Below are positions 26,939 to 35,614 of a stretch of DNA of 64,000 nt, one piece after another. The number at the start of each line of letters is the position of its first letter. Positions within the stretch are counted from its first letter, which is position 1. The position numbers were made by a program, and so were the translations under genes. The DNA comes from Rhodoferax sp. (lineage in GTDB: Bacteria; Pseudomonadota; Gammaproteobacteria; Burkholderiales; Burkholderiaceae_C): contig JACKLK010000004.1 in the NCBI GenBank assembly GCA_024236015.1, forward strand, positions 124,001 to 188,000. Direction: 5' to 3'. The notes below the pieces were generated by a model. That model was not told the DNA's origin and ran no database searches. It saw only the letters and a list, made by a program, of their open reading frames with translations.

Positions 26939-27928
26939 ATGATCCCCTTGAGCATTCTCGACCTGTCCCCCATCACCGAGGGCAGTGATGCCGCCCAGTC
27001 ATTCCGCAACAGCCGCGACCTGGCCCAGCATGCCGAGCGCTGGGGCTACCAGCGCTTCTGGCTGGCCGAACACCATGGCATGCCCGGCATCGCCAGTGCG
27101 GCCACGGCGGTGCTGATCGCCCACGTGGCTGGTGCCACCAGCCGGATCCGGGTCGGCGCCGGCGGCATCATGCTGCCCAACCACTCGCCCCTGGTGATTG
27201 CCGAGCAGTTCGGCACGCTGGAGTCCCTGTTTCCGGGGCGCATCGACCTGGGCCTGGGCCGGGCGCCGGGTTCGGACCAGCGCACGGCCCAGGCCATGCG
27301 GCGCGACCTGCATGCGAGTTCCGACGCATTTCCGCAGGACGTCGTCGAACTGATGGACTTCCTGTCCGCCAACCCGCGCCAGGCCGTCCGCGCGGTACCC
27401 GGCACCGGCCTGCAGGTGCCGGTCTGGATCCTGGGCTCGAGCCTGTTCGGCGCCCAACTGGCCGCCGCGCTGGGCTTGCCGTATGCGTTCGCATCGCATT
27501 TCGCGCCGGCGCAGATGATGGATGCCATCGCGATCTACCGGGAACGTTTCCAGCCGTCCGCGCAGTGCGCCAAGCCGCATGTGATGCTGGGATTCAACGT
27601 GTTCGCCGCCGACGATGACGAGGAAGCGGCCTACCGCGCAACCTCGATGCAGCAGGCCTTCGTGAACCTGCGCAGTGGCCGCCCCGGCCGGCTGCCGCCG
27701 CCGCGGCGGGGGTATTACGATCAGGTCGGTCCGCAGGAGCGCGCCTTGCTCGACAGCGTATTGACCTGCTCGGCCGTCGGTTCGCCGCAGACCGTGCGCC
27801 AGCGCATGCAAGCCTTCATCGAACGAACCGGCGCCGACGAACTGATGATCGCCTGCCAGATGTTCGACCATGCGCAGCGTCTGCGCTCCTACGAGATCGT
27901 GGCATCCGTCCATGGACTCGCACACTGA
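26939..27928 (+). CDS. Luciferase-like (LLM) flavin monooxygenase
   Basis: The 329-residue product is a flavin-dependent luciferase-like TIM barrel of the MsnO8-type group: LSILDLSPITEG, RFWLAEHHGMPGIASAAT, RIRVGAGGIMLPNHSPLVIAEQFGTLE and RIDLGLGRAPG are characteristic. Its 3' end overlaps the following giant sensor kinase by 17 bases in another frame, so the two share a transcript. Whether its reaction is linked to the kinase signal is unknown. Confidence 0.9.
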   Translation: MIPLSILDLSPITEGSDAAQSFRNSRDLAQHAERWGYQRFWLAEHHGMPGIASAATAVLIAHVAGATSRIRVGAGGIMLPNHSPLVIAEQFGTLESLFPGRIDLGLGRAPGSDQRTAQAMRRDLHASSDAFPQDVVELMDFLSANPRQAVRAVPGTGLQVPVWILGSSLFGAQLAAALGLPYAFASHFAPAQMMDAIAIYRERFQPSAQCAKPHVMLGFNVFAADDDEEAAYRATSMQQAFVNLRSGRPGRLPPPRRGYYDQVGPQERALLDSVLTCSAVGSPQTVRQRMQAFIERTGADELMIACQMFDHAQRLRSYEIVASVHGLAH

Positions 27929-30900
27929 CGTGGCCGGAGCGCCCCCAGGCCGTGGCGCCGGCGGCACCGGGCCGGGGGAACCGGCGGGATGGGCACGCCG
28001 TTTCGACGCCAGGGCCCTGATCGCGGCGGCCACGCTGTCGCTGCTGTCCGGCATCGCCGCGGTGGCGCTGCTGATGTACCAGCGCGACCACGACCTGCAG
28101 CAAGGCGGCCGGCTGACCGAGGCGTTTGCCTCCGTGGTGGACGAACAGACGACACGCACGCTGCAGGCCCTGGACCAGCGCCTGGAACTGATTGCGCGGC
28201 AGGTCGGCCGGGGCGAATCCAGCGATGAAGAGGTGCGCGACATGCTCGACGACCAGCTGCGCAGGCTGCCGTTCGTCGGCGCATTGTTCGTGCTCGACAG
28301 CCAGGGGCAGGTCCGGTACGCCACCAGTGGCGCCATGCGTGATGCGACCCATGACGACAAGGACTATTTCCGGATCTTCCGCACTCGGCCGGGCACGGTC
28401 CTGCAACTGGGGCAGCCGCTGCCGCGATCCGATGCGTCGGGCTGGGACCTGCCAGCGAGCCGCCCGGTCTTCGATGGCTCGGGCGGGTTCGCGGGCGTCG
28501 TCGTGGCGACGATGCAGGCGACGCATTTCAGCGGGCTGTGGAGTGGCATGGCCCTGGAGTCCGGCAGTACGATGAGCCTGCTGCGCGGCGACGGCACCTT
28601 GTTGCTGCGCAGTCCGTTGGGAGCGGCGGACATCGGCAGCAACTATGGCGACGGTCCCTTGTTCCGGCAGTTCCTGCCGATGGCAGCCCAGGGCAACTTT
28701 CGCATGAACAGCCCGATCGACGGGACCCTGCGGCTGTTCGCCTACCGTACGCTGGCGCAATTCCCCGATCTCGTCGTCGTCGTCGGCCGCACCGTCGACG
28801 TGGTGCTGGCACCGTGGCGGCAGATGCTGGTGGTGGTCACGGTCGGCTGGCTGCTGGGCAGCCTGGCGTTGATCGCGGCCGCCATCCACCTGGGGCGCGT
28901 CTCGGCGCAACGCCGGGCCGCCGAACACCGCGCCTGGCAGATGGCGCAGCGGCTTGCCGTCGCCAGCGAGGCCGCAGGCATCGTCCTGTGGGACTGGACC
29001 CTGGACCAGGACGGCTGGTTCGTCACGCCGAGCTACTACAGCACCCTGGGTCTCGCGCCTGGCAGCGACTACGTGCTGCGCGAGACCTGGCGCGCCCGCA
29101 TGCATCCGGACGACCAGACCCAGCTGGACAAGGCGCTGGCCACGGTGCAGCCGGTGTCGCAGGACCGTTACCAGATCGAGGCCCGGATGCGCCATGCCGA
29201 CGGCAGCTACCGCTGGATCCAGGAAATCGGGCAGGTGCAACGCCGCAGTCCCGAAGGCACGCCGCTGCAGCTGATGGGCGTGCGGATCGACATCACGGAT
29301 CGCAAGCGCCGCGAACGCGACCACGCGCAGCTGCTCGAACGCATCACCGACGGATTCATTGCGCTCGACAAACACTGGAACTTCACGTACGTCAATGCCA
29401 GGGCGGGAGAGCTGCTCGATCGCCAGCCCGCCGACCTGATCGGCAAGTGCATCTGGGACGCCTTGCCGCCCCTGCCCGACGAGCCGTTCTCGCAGGCCTG
29501 CCGCCAGGCCATGGCCGACCAGCAGCCGAGCCGGCTGGAAGCCTATTACCCGGATCTGGGCCTCTGGCTCGAAGACCATATCTATCCGTCGCCCGATGGC
29601 GTTTCCATCTTCTTCCGGGACATCACCCAGCGCAAGGCCGACGAACTGGCGCTGCGCCAGGCCAAGGAGCAGGCCGAGAACCTGATCGCCAATGCCAACG
29701 TGATGATCGTCGGACTCGATGCCGACGGCAACATCACGATGTTCAACAAGGTGGCCCAGCAATGGACCGGCTTTACCCTGGCCGACCTGGCCGGGCGCAA
29801 CTGGTTCGACGTGTTGTGCCCGCGCCAGCGCTACCCCCAGGTCTGGCAGGAATTCGAGCGGCTCTCGCGTGACGGCATCGTCCGGCAATTCGAGAACCCG
29901 ATCCTGACCGCCTCCGGCCGCGAACTCACGATCTCCTGGCAGAACTCCGTGCTGCGCGACGGCGACACCGTGACCGGCATCTTGTCGTTCGGCATCGACG
30001 TCACCGCGCGCTGCCAGGCGGAACACGATCTGGCCGAAAGCCGCGACCAGTTCGAGACGCTGGCCGACCACTCCATGCAAGGCATCGCCTTGGTGCGCAA
30101 GGGCCAGATCACCTACGTCAACAAGGCCTTGTGCGCGATCACGGGTCGCAGCACGACCGAACTGACGCGCCTGTCCCTGCCGCAGCTCATGCAATGGCTG
30201 CACCCGGACGACCGGGCCGCTTCGGTGGAACGCCAGCGCAAGGCCTTGCAGGGCGAGGCCGCGCAGGAGATCGCCGAACTGCGCATATGGCATCCGGATG
30301 GCGGGTGGCGCTGGATCCAGTCGGCCACCCGGTCGATCACACTGCGCGGCGAGCCCGCCATGCTGGCGATGATGATCGACATCCACGAGCGCAAGCTCGC
30401 CGAGGTCGCGGTGCGCGAGAGCGAGGAACGCTTCCGCGGCATCTTCGAGTCGTCGGCCATCGGCATCAGCCTGGCCGACGAGCGGGGCCGATGGATCATG
30501 GTCAACCCTGCGTTGTGCGACATCGTCGGTTATCCCGAACCCGAGTTGTTGCAGCTCGACTACGAGACGATCAGCCATCCCGACGACATGGTCCAGGACC
30601 GCGTGCTGACCGCCGAGCTGTACGAAGGCAAGCGTCGCAGCTTCCAGATGGAGAAGCGTTACCGCCATCGCGACGGCCGCACGGTATGGATCAACCTGAC
30701 GGTGGCCCTGGTGCGCGACGGGTTCGAACGGCCGGTGCACACGGTCGCCCATGTCGAGGACATCACCGAACGCAAGCGCCTGGAACAGGAGTTGCGCTCG
30801 AGCAAGGGCCGCTTGCGTGCGACGCTCGACGCGCTGCCGGACCTGATGTTCGAGGTCGATCTCGAGGGCCGCTACCACGACTACCATTCGCATCGCACCG

Positions 30901-33107
30901 ACCTGCTGGTCGCCCCGCCCGAGCTGCTGATGGGCCGGCGCATCGCTGAAGTCATGCCGGCGGAGGCGGCACGGACCGTGCAATCCGGCCTGCACGAAGC
31001 CATGGAACGCGGCCATGCCAGCGGGCTGCAGATTCTGCTGGAACTGCCGGTCGGCCCGCACTGGTTCGAATTGTCGATCGCGCGCAAGGCCACCGAACCG
31101 GACGAGCTGCCGCGCTTCATCGTGTTGTCGCGCGACATCACGGATCGCGTCCGAACCCAGGAGGCCTTGCGCAGCAGCGAAGCGCTGATGCGGCAGATGG
31201 CCGACTCCGTCAGCCAGATCTTCTGGCTGGTGGATGTGCAGCAGCAACGCTACCTGTACATCAGCCCGGCCGTCGAGGCCGTGCTGGGCTGCAAGGCGGC
31301 CGACATGGCCGACGATCCCCAGTATTGGCGGCGCAACATCCATCCGCTCGATCGCGAGTGGGTGCTGCGCGAGCTCGCGGCGGCGCGCGCGACCTGCAGC
31401 TACGACATGCAGTTCCGGCTGCAGCTCCCGGACGGCAGCCTGCGCTGGATCCATGCCCGCGCCTATCCGGTTACGGGCCCGGACCAGCTCCCGTACCGCT
31501 GCGCCGGCGTCATCGAGGACATCACCGCGCGCCGGACGCTGGAGATCCGCGAGGAACATGAACGCGAGATCCTGCAATACCTGGCCAGCGGGATTCCGAT
31601 GCGCGAGATGCTGGAGCGATTCGTGCTGAGCTACGAAGCCATGGTTCCGGGCATGCTGGGCTCGGTGCTGCTGCTCGATCCCGACGGAAACCAGCTGCGG
31701 CACGGAGCCGCGCCCCATTTGCCGCAGGCCTATTGCGATGCGATCGACGGTGCGCCGATCGGACCGGCGTCCGGCTCGTGCGGCACCGCCGCGTACACCG
31801 GCGAGACCGTGATCGCGGCGGACATCGCCAACGATGCGCGCTGGATCGACTACCGCGACCTGGCATTGCCACACGGCTTGCGGGCCTGCTGGTCGGTACC
31901 GATCAAGGGCATGCAGGGCCAGGTGCTGGCAACCTTCGCGTTCTACTTCGACCATGTTCGCGAGTGCGCGCCCAGCGAGCTCGCCACCATCGAACGGGGC
32001 GCGCAGCTGGCCAGCCAGGCACTCGAGCGGCTGCTCGCGGTGCGCGAGCTGCAGGCCAGCGAGGAGCGTTATCGCACGCTGGTCGAATGGTCGCCCGAAG
32101 GCATCGCGGTGCACCAGCACGACCGGCTGGTCTATGTCAATCCGGCCGGCGCCGCGATCGTCGGTGCAGCGTCGGCCGACGAGGTCACAGGCAAACCCTT
32201 GCTCGACTTCGTCGATCCACGGGACCGCGACGAGGTTCACCAGATGATCGAGCGCATCCTTGCGCATGGCGTTCCGTCTCCGCTGACCGAGCGTCGGTTT
32301 GTCCGGCTCGACGGTGCGGTGATCGATGTCGAGACCAAGGCCGGCCCGATCACGATCGGCGGTGCGCCCGCCGTGCAGGTGGTGATGCGCGACACCACGG
32401 CACGCAAGCAGGCCGAGGCCGACCTGCGCGACAGCCGCGAGCAATTGCGCATCCTGTCCGTCAAGGTCCTGGCGGCCCAGGAAACCGAGCGGCGCCGGAT
32501 CGCCCACGAACTGCACGACGAGCTCGGGCAGGCCCTGACCGCGATCAAGATCAACCTGCAGGCCGATGAACAGCTGGGCCACGGGGGCGGCGACAACCTG
32601 CAGGCCGACAACATCCGCATCGTGGAGGGCGCCCTGCAGCAGGTGCGCAGCCTGGCGCTGGCCTTGCGCCCTTCCATGCTCGACGACCTGGGCCTGGTGC
32701 CCGCATTGCGCTGGCTGACCGAGCAGACGAGCAGCCGCCATGGTGTCCAGATGGCCTTGCAGGCGCCATCCCGGCTGCGGCGTCTGCCCCCCGACCTGGA
32801 AACCGCCGTGTTCCGCATCGTGCAGGAAGCCCTGACCAATGTGGTACGCCATGCACAGGCCCGGCATGTCCATGTCGCGATACGACTCGAGAGCCCGGAC
32901 CAACTGCAGGTGCAGATCCGCGACGACGGCGTCGGCTTCGATGTTGCGGCGATGCGACGCAGGGCCTCCGAAGGCAACAGCATCGGCGTGCTGGGCATGC
33001 AGGAGCGGGCCACGCTGGTCGGTGGGCAGTTGACGATCACATCGGCGCCGGGGCAAGGCTGCACCGTGACCGTTGCCTGTCCGATCCGGACCGTCGCCGA
33101 CAACTGA
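27912..33107 (+). CDS. Giant Cache-PAS8-GAF sensor histidine kinase
   Basis: This 1731-residue membrane kinase has one transmembrane helix near residues 33-55, a periplasmic double-Cache-like sensor (with DDKDYFRIFRTRPGTV), and a second helix near 304-328. The cytoplasmic part contains seven consecutive PAS domains, each ending in a PAC-like D-I-T-x-R-K pattern, then a GAF domain (about residues 1215-1380), then an eighth PAS. It ends in a HisKA_3 / NarX-type kinase: phosphoacceptor His1535 in RRIAHELHDELGQALTAIK, N-box QEALTNVVRHA and G-box DDGVGFD. The ATG at 27912 overlaps the luciferase-like gene. The downstream NarL-type regulator is a natural partner. The stacked PAS domains suggest integration of several redox or ligand signals; none can be named. 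Confidence 0.93.
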   Translation: MDSHTDVAGAPPGRGAGGTGPGEPAGWARRFDARALIAAATLSLLSGIAAVALLMYQRDHDLQQGGRLTEAFASVVDEQTTRTLQALDQRLELIARQVGRGESSDEEVRDMLDDQLRRLPFVGALFVLDSQGQVRYATSGAMRDATHDDKDYFRIFRTRPGTVLQLGQPLPRSDASGWDLPASRPVFDGSGGFAGVVVATMQATHFSGLWSGMALESGSTMSLLRGDGTLLLRSPLGAADIGSNYGDGPLFRQFLPMAAQGNFRMNSPIDGTLRLFAYRTLAQFPDLVVVVGRTVDVVLAPWRQMLVVVTVGWLLGSLALIAAAIHLGRVSAQRRAAEHRAWQMAQRLAVASEAAGIVLWDWTLDQDGWFVTPSYYSTLGLAPGSDYVLRETWRARMHPDDQTQLDKALATVQPVSQDRYQIEARMRHADGSYRWIQEIGQVQRRSPEGTPLQLMGVRIDITDRKRRERDHAQLLERITDGFIALDKHWNFTYVNARAGELLDRQPADLIGKCIWDALPPLPDEPFSQACRQAMADQQPSRLEAYYPDLGLWLEDHIYPSPDGVSIFFRDITQRKADELALRQAKEQAENLIANANVMIVGLDADGNITMFNKVAQQWTGFTLADLAGRNWFDVLCPRQRYPQVWQEFERLSRDGIVRQFENPILTASGRELTISWQNSVLRDGDTVTGILSFGIDVTARCQAEHDLAESRDQFETLADHSMQGIALVRKGQITYVNKALCAITGRSTTELTRLSLPQLMQWLHPDDRAASVERQRKALQGEAAQEIAELRIWHPDGGWRWIQSATRSITLRGEPAMLAMMIDIHERKLAEVAVRESEERFRGIFESSAIGISLADERGRWIMVNPALCDIVGYPEPELLQLDYETISHPDDMVQDRVLTAELYEGKRRSFQMEKRYRHRDGRTVWINLTVALVRDGFERPVHTVAHVEDITERKRLEQELRSSKGRLRATLDALPDLMFEVDLEGRYHDYHSHRTDLLVAPPELLMGRRIAEVMPAEAARTVQSGLHEAMERGHASGLQILLELPVGPHWFELSIARKATEPDELPRFIVLSRDITDRVRTQEALRSSEALMRQMADSVSQIFWLVDVQQQRYLYISPAVEAVLGCKAADMADDPQYWRRNIHPLDREWVLRELAAARATCSYDMQFRLQLPDGSLRWIHARAYPVTGPDQLPYRCAGVIEDITARRTLEIREEHEREILQYLASGIPMREMLERFVLSYEAMVPGMLGSVLLLDPDGNQLRHGAAPHLPQAYCDAIDGAPIGPASGSCGTAAYTGETVIAADIANDARWIDYRDLALPHGLRACWSVPIKGMQGQVLATFAFYFDHVRECAPSELATIERGAQLASQALERLLAVRELQASEERYRTLVEWSPEGIAVHQHDRLVYVNPAGAAIVGAASADEVTGKPLLDFVDPRDRDEVHQMIERILAHGVPSPLTERRFVRLDGAVIDVETKAGPITIGGAPAVQVVMRDTTARKQAEADLRDSREQLRILSVKVLAAQETERRRIAHELHDELGQALTAIKINLQADEQLGHGGGDNLQADNIRIVEGALQQVRSLALALRPSMLDDLGLVPALRWLTEQTSSRHGVQMALQAPSRLRRLPPDLETAVFRIVQEALTNVVRHAQARHVHVAIRLESPDQLQVQIRDDGVGFDVAAMRRRASEGNSIGVLGMQERATLVGGQLTITSAPGQGCTVTVACPIRTVADN

Positions 33108-33259
33108 ATTTCCTCGTGGCTGGCAATGCCTTGGCTGGCCGAGGTGTTCCGTTCTGACGTAGGATCAAGGCAAGGCGCAAGCAAGCACAGAATAGCGGCG
33201 CATGGGTTCGGCACTGGCAATCGGGTCAGGTCACGCTGTGTGAACGGGAGGAAGTCGGT

Positions 33260-33322
33260 ATGGGAACTGCTCACGATCAGGGGCCTTGTCGCATTCGCGG
33301 TTGTGGACACGACCGGCCATGA
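33260..33322 (+). CDS. Possible 20-residue leader peptide before the PAS kinase
   Basis: An ATG at 33260 with a strong Shine-Dalgarno (GGGAGGAAG, 33246-33254) opens a 20-codon frame whose TGA overlaps the ATG of the next kinase gene (ATGA at 33319-33322). The kinase start itself has no Shine-Dalgarno, so it may depend on translational coupling to this small frame. The predicted peptide is Gly, Arg, His and Cys rich (it contains PCRIRGCGHD). It has no recognisable family. Confidence 0.45.
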   Translation: MGTAHDQGPCRIRGCGHDRP

Positions 33323-35214
33323 AACTGGACCTGGCGGGCATTCTGTGGGATCAGATCCCCGACGCGTTGCTGGCCATCGATCCGCAAGGCATCGTGGCGC
33401 ACTGGAACCCGGCGGCCGAGGCCGTTTTCGGCTACCGGGCACAGGAAGCCCAGGGGCAGTCGATCTTTTCGCTGATCGTGCCTGCCGATCGCCAGGACGA
33501 GGAACGCCAGGCGCAGGCCGATGCCTTGCGCAAGGGACTGGCCGTCTTCGAGTCGGTACGTCGGCGCAAGGATGGCACGCTGGTGCATGTCAATGTGTCG
33601 ACCCGCGCCATCCGCGGCCCCGATGGCCGGCTCGAATGTTTCCTGTCGACGCAGAAGGACGTCACCCACCTCAAGGTGCTGCGCGACGCAAAGCTGGTCG
33701 AAGCGCGATTCCAGGACCTGCTCGAATCCACACCGGATGCCATCGTCATGGTCAACGTGACCGGTCGCATCGTCATGGTCAACGGGCAGGCCGAATCGCT
33801 GTTCGGCTACCCGCGGGCGACGTTGATCGGGCAACCGGTCGAATACCTGCTGCCGACGCGTTTCCACCATGCGCATCTGCGCCACCGCGCGCATTTCTTC
33901 GAACAACCGCGCACCCGCACCATGGGCGCCGGGCTCGAGCTGTACGGACTGCGCAGCAACGGAGACGAGTTCCCGGTCGAGATCAGCCTGAGTCCGCTGC
34001 AGACCGAGGAAGGCACGATGGTGATGAGCGCCATCCGCGACATCACCGACCGCAAGAAGGCCGACAAGAAATTCCGTGACCTGCTCGAATCGGCGCCCGA
34101 CGCCATGGTCATCGTCAATCGCGACGGTGTCATGGTGCTGGTCAACCACCAGGCGGTACGGCTGTTCGGCTGGAGCCAGGAAGAGATGCTGGGCAGGTCC
34201 ATCGACATTCTGGTGCCGACACGCTTTCGCCCGCAACACGCCTCGCACCGCAGCGGCTTTGCCGCCCAGTCCCGCGCCCGCGCCATGGGTGCCGGGCTGG
34301 ACCTGTACGGACTGCGCAAGGACGGCAGCGAGTTCCCGGTCGAGATCAGCCTCAGCCCCATGGAAACCGAGGAAGGCCCGTTCGTCTCCAGCGCCATCCG
34401 CGACGTGACGGAGCGCAAGCGCTTCGAGCAGGCACTGCGCGACAAGAACATGCAGCTCGAGGACGCCGCGCGCATCAAGGACCGTTTCCTGGCCACCATG
34501 TCGCATGAATTGCGCACGCCGCTCAATGCGGTGATCGGCTTCACCGGCACCCTGCTGATGGAACTGCCCGGCACGCTCAATGCGGAACAGAAACGCCAGC
34601 TCGGCCTGGTGCAGTCCAGCGCCGACCATCTGCTGTCACTGATCAACGACCTGCTCGACCTGGCCAAGCTCGACGACAACAGCAAGGAGCTGCAGTGGGA
34701 GCCGGTCGACTGCCGCCGCCTGCTCGAGGAACTGTCCGCCACCTACCTGCCGCAGGCGCTGCAAAAAGGCCTGGCATTCGACCTGCACCTGCCCGACGGG
34801 CCGCTGCAACTGTTCACCGACCACCGCGCGCTGCGCCAGATCCTGATCAACCTCGTGGGCAATGCGATCAAGTTCACCCGCGGTGGAACGGTCGGCCTGC
34901 ATCTGGAACCCGGCAGCGCCACGTCCCCCTGGGTCTTCCAGGTGCAGGATACCGGCGCCGGCATCGCCGCGCAGGACCAGCAGCGCCTGTTCCAGGCGTT
35001 CTCGCGGCTCGAAGCCGCCGAGCGCGATGCCATCGAAGGCACGGGCCTGGGCCTGCACCTGAGTCGCCGGCTGGCGCAGGCACTCGGCGGGACGCTGGAG
35101 CTGCAAAGCGCACTCGGACGCGGCAGCACATTCACACTCGCGCTGCCGGACAGGCCCGGCGTATCGCCGCCACACGGCATCGGCGCCGACACCACGCGAC
35201 CACCGAGGGCATGA
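33319..35214 (+). CDS. Soluble PAS3 sensor histidine kinase
   Basis: This 631-residue kinase has no membrane segment. It has three PAS domains: the second and third (about residues 135-250 and 255-370) are near-duplicates sharing MGAGL-LYGLR and EFPVEISLSP. They are followed by a HisKA domain with phosphoacceptor His396 (FLATMSHELRTPLNAVIGF) and an HATPase domain (INLVGNAIKFT, DTGAGI, GTGLGLHLSRRLA). The next gene, a single receiver domain, starts two bases after the stop and is the likely phosphate acceptor. The ATG at 33319 is chosen because the leader frame ends on it; a TTG at 33286 is an alternative. Confidence 0.92.
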   Translation: MKLDLAGILWDQIPDALLAIDPQGIVAHWNPAAEAVFGYRAQEAQGQSIFSLIVPADRQDEERQAQADALRKGLAVFESVRRRKDGTLVHVNVSTRAIRGPDGRLECFLSTQKDVTHLKVLRDAKLVEARFQDLLESTPDAIVMVNVTGRIVMVNGQAESLFGYPRATLIGQPVEYLLPTRFHHAHLRHRAHFFEQPRTRTMGAGLELYGLRSNGDEFPVEISLSPLQTEEGTMVMSAIRDITDRKKADKKFRDLLESAPDAMVIVNRDGVMVLVNHQAVRLFGWSQEEMLGRSIDILVPTRFRPQHASHRSGFAAQSRARAMGAGLDLYGLRKDGSEFPVEISLSPMETEEGPFVSSAIRDVTERKRFEQALRDKNMQLEDAARIKDRFLATMSHELRTPLNAVIGFTGTLLMELPGTLNAEQKRQLGLVQSSADHLLSLINDLLDLAKLDDNSKELQWEPVDCRRLLEELSATYLPQALQKGLAFDLHLPDGPLQLFTDHRALRQILINLVGNAIKFTRGGTVGLHLEPGSATSPWVFQVQDTGAGIAAQDQQRLFQAFSRLEAAERDAIEGTGLGLHLSRRLAQALGGTLELQSALGRGSTFTLALPDRPGVSPPHGIGADTTRPPRA

Positions 35215-35215
35215 C

Positions 35216-35614
35216 ATGGGCGCACGTATCCTGATCATCGAAGACGACCCGGCCAGTCGCGAGCTCGTCAAGTACCTGCTCGAGTCGGCCGGGCACACGG
35301 TGCTGGTGGCCACCGAAGGCGGTACCGGCGTGCGCATGGCGATCGACGAACAGCCCGACCTGCTCATCTGCGACCTGCAGATGCCGGTGATGAGCGGCTA
35401 CCAGGTGGTGCAGGCCCTGCTCGACTACCCGCAGTGGCGCAAGGTGCCGATCATTGCCGTGACGGCCTTCTCGATGCCCGGCGACCGCGACAAGACACTG
35501 GCGGCGGGGTTTGACGAACATATCAGCAAGCCGATCGCACCACGGCACTTCGTGGAGCAGATCGAGGCATTCCTGCCCAGCCGATTGCGCGGCACCGGCT
35601 CGCCCCGGCCATGA
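35216..35614 (+). CDS. Single-domain response regulator (DivK/CheY type)
   Basis: The 132-residue protein is one receiver domain with all active-site residues: the acidic pair in IIEDDPASR, phosphoacceptor Asp53 in LLICDLQMPVMSG, the Thr of AVTAFS and Lys of ISKPI. With no output domain, it probably works by protein contact or as a phosphate relay, most likely after the PAS3 kinase. Its stop overlaps the next start (35611-35614). Confidence 0.93.
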   Translation: MGARILIIEDDPASRELVKYLLESAGHTVLVATEGGTGVRMAIDEQPDLLICDLQMPVMSGYQVVQALLDYPQWRKVPIIAVTAFSMPGDRDKTLAAGFDEHISKPIAPRHFVEQIEAFLPSRLRGTGSPRP

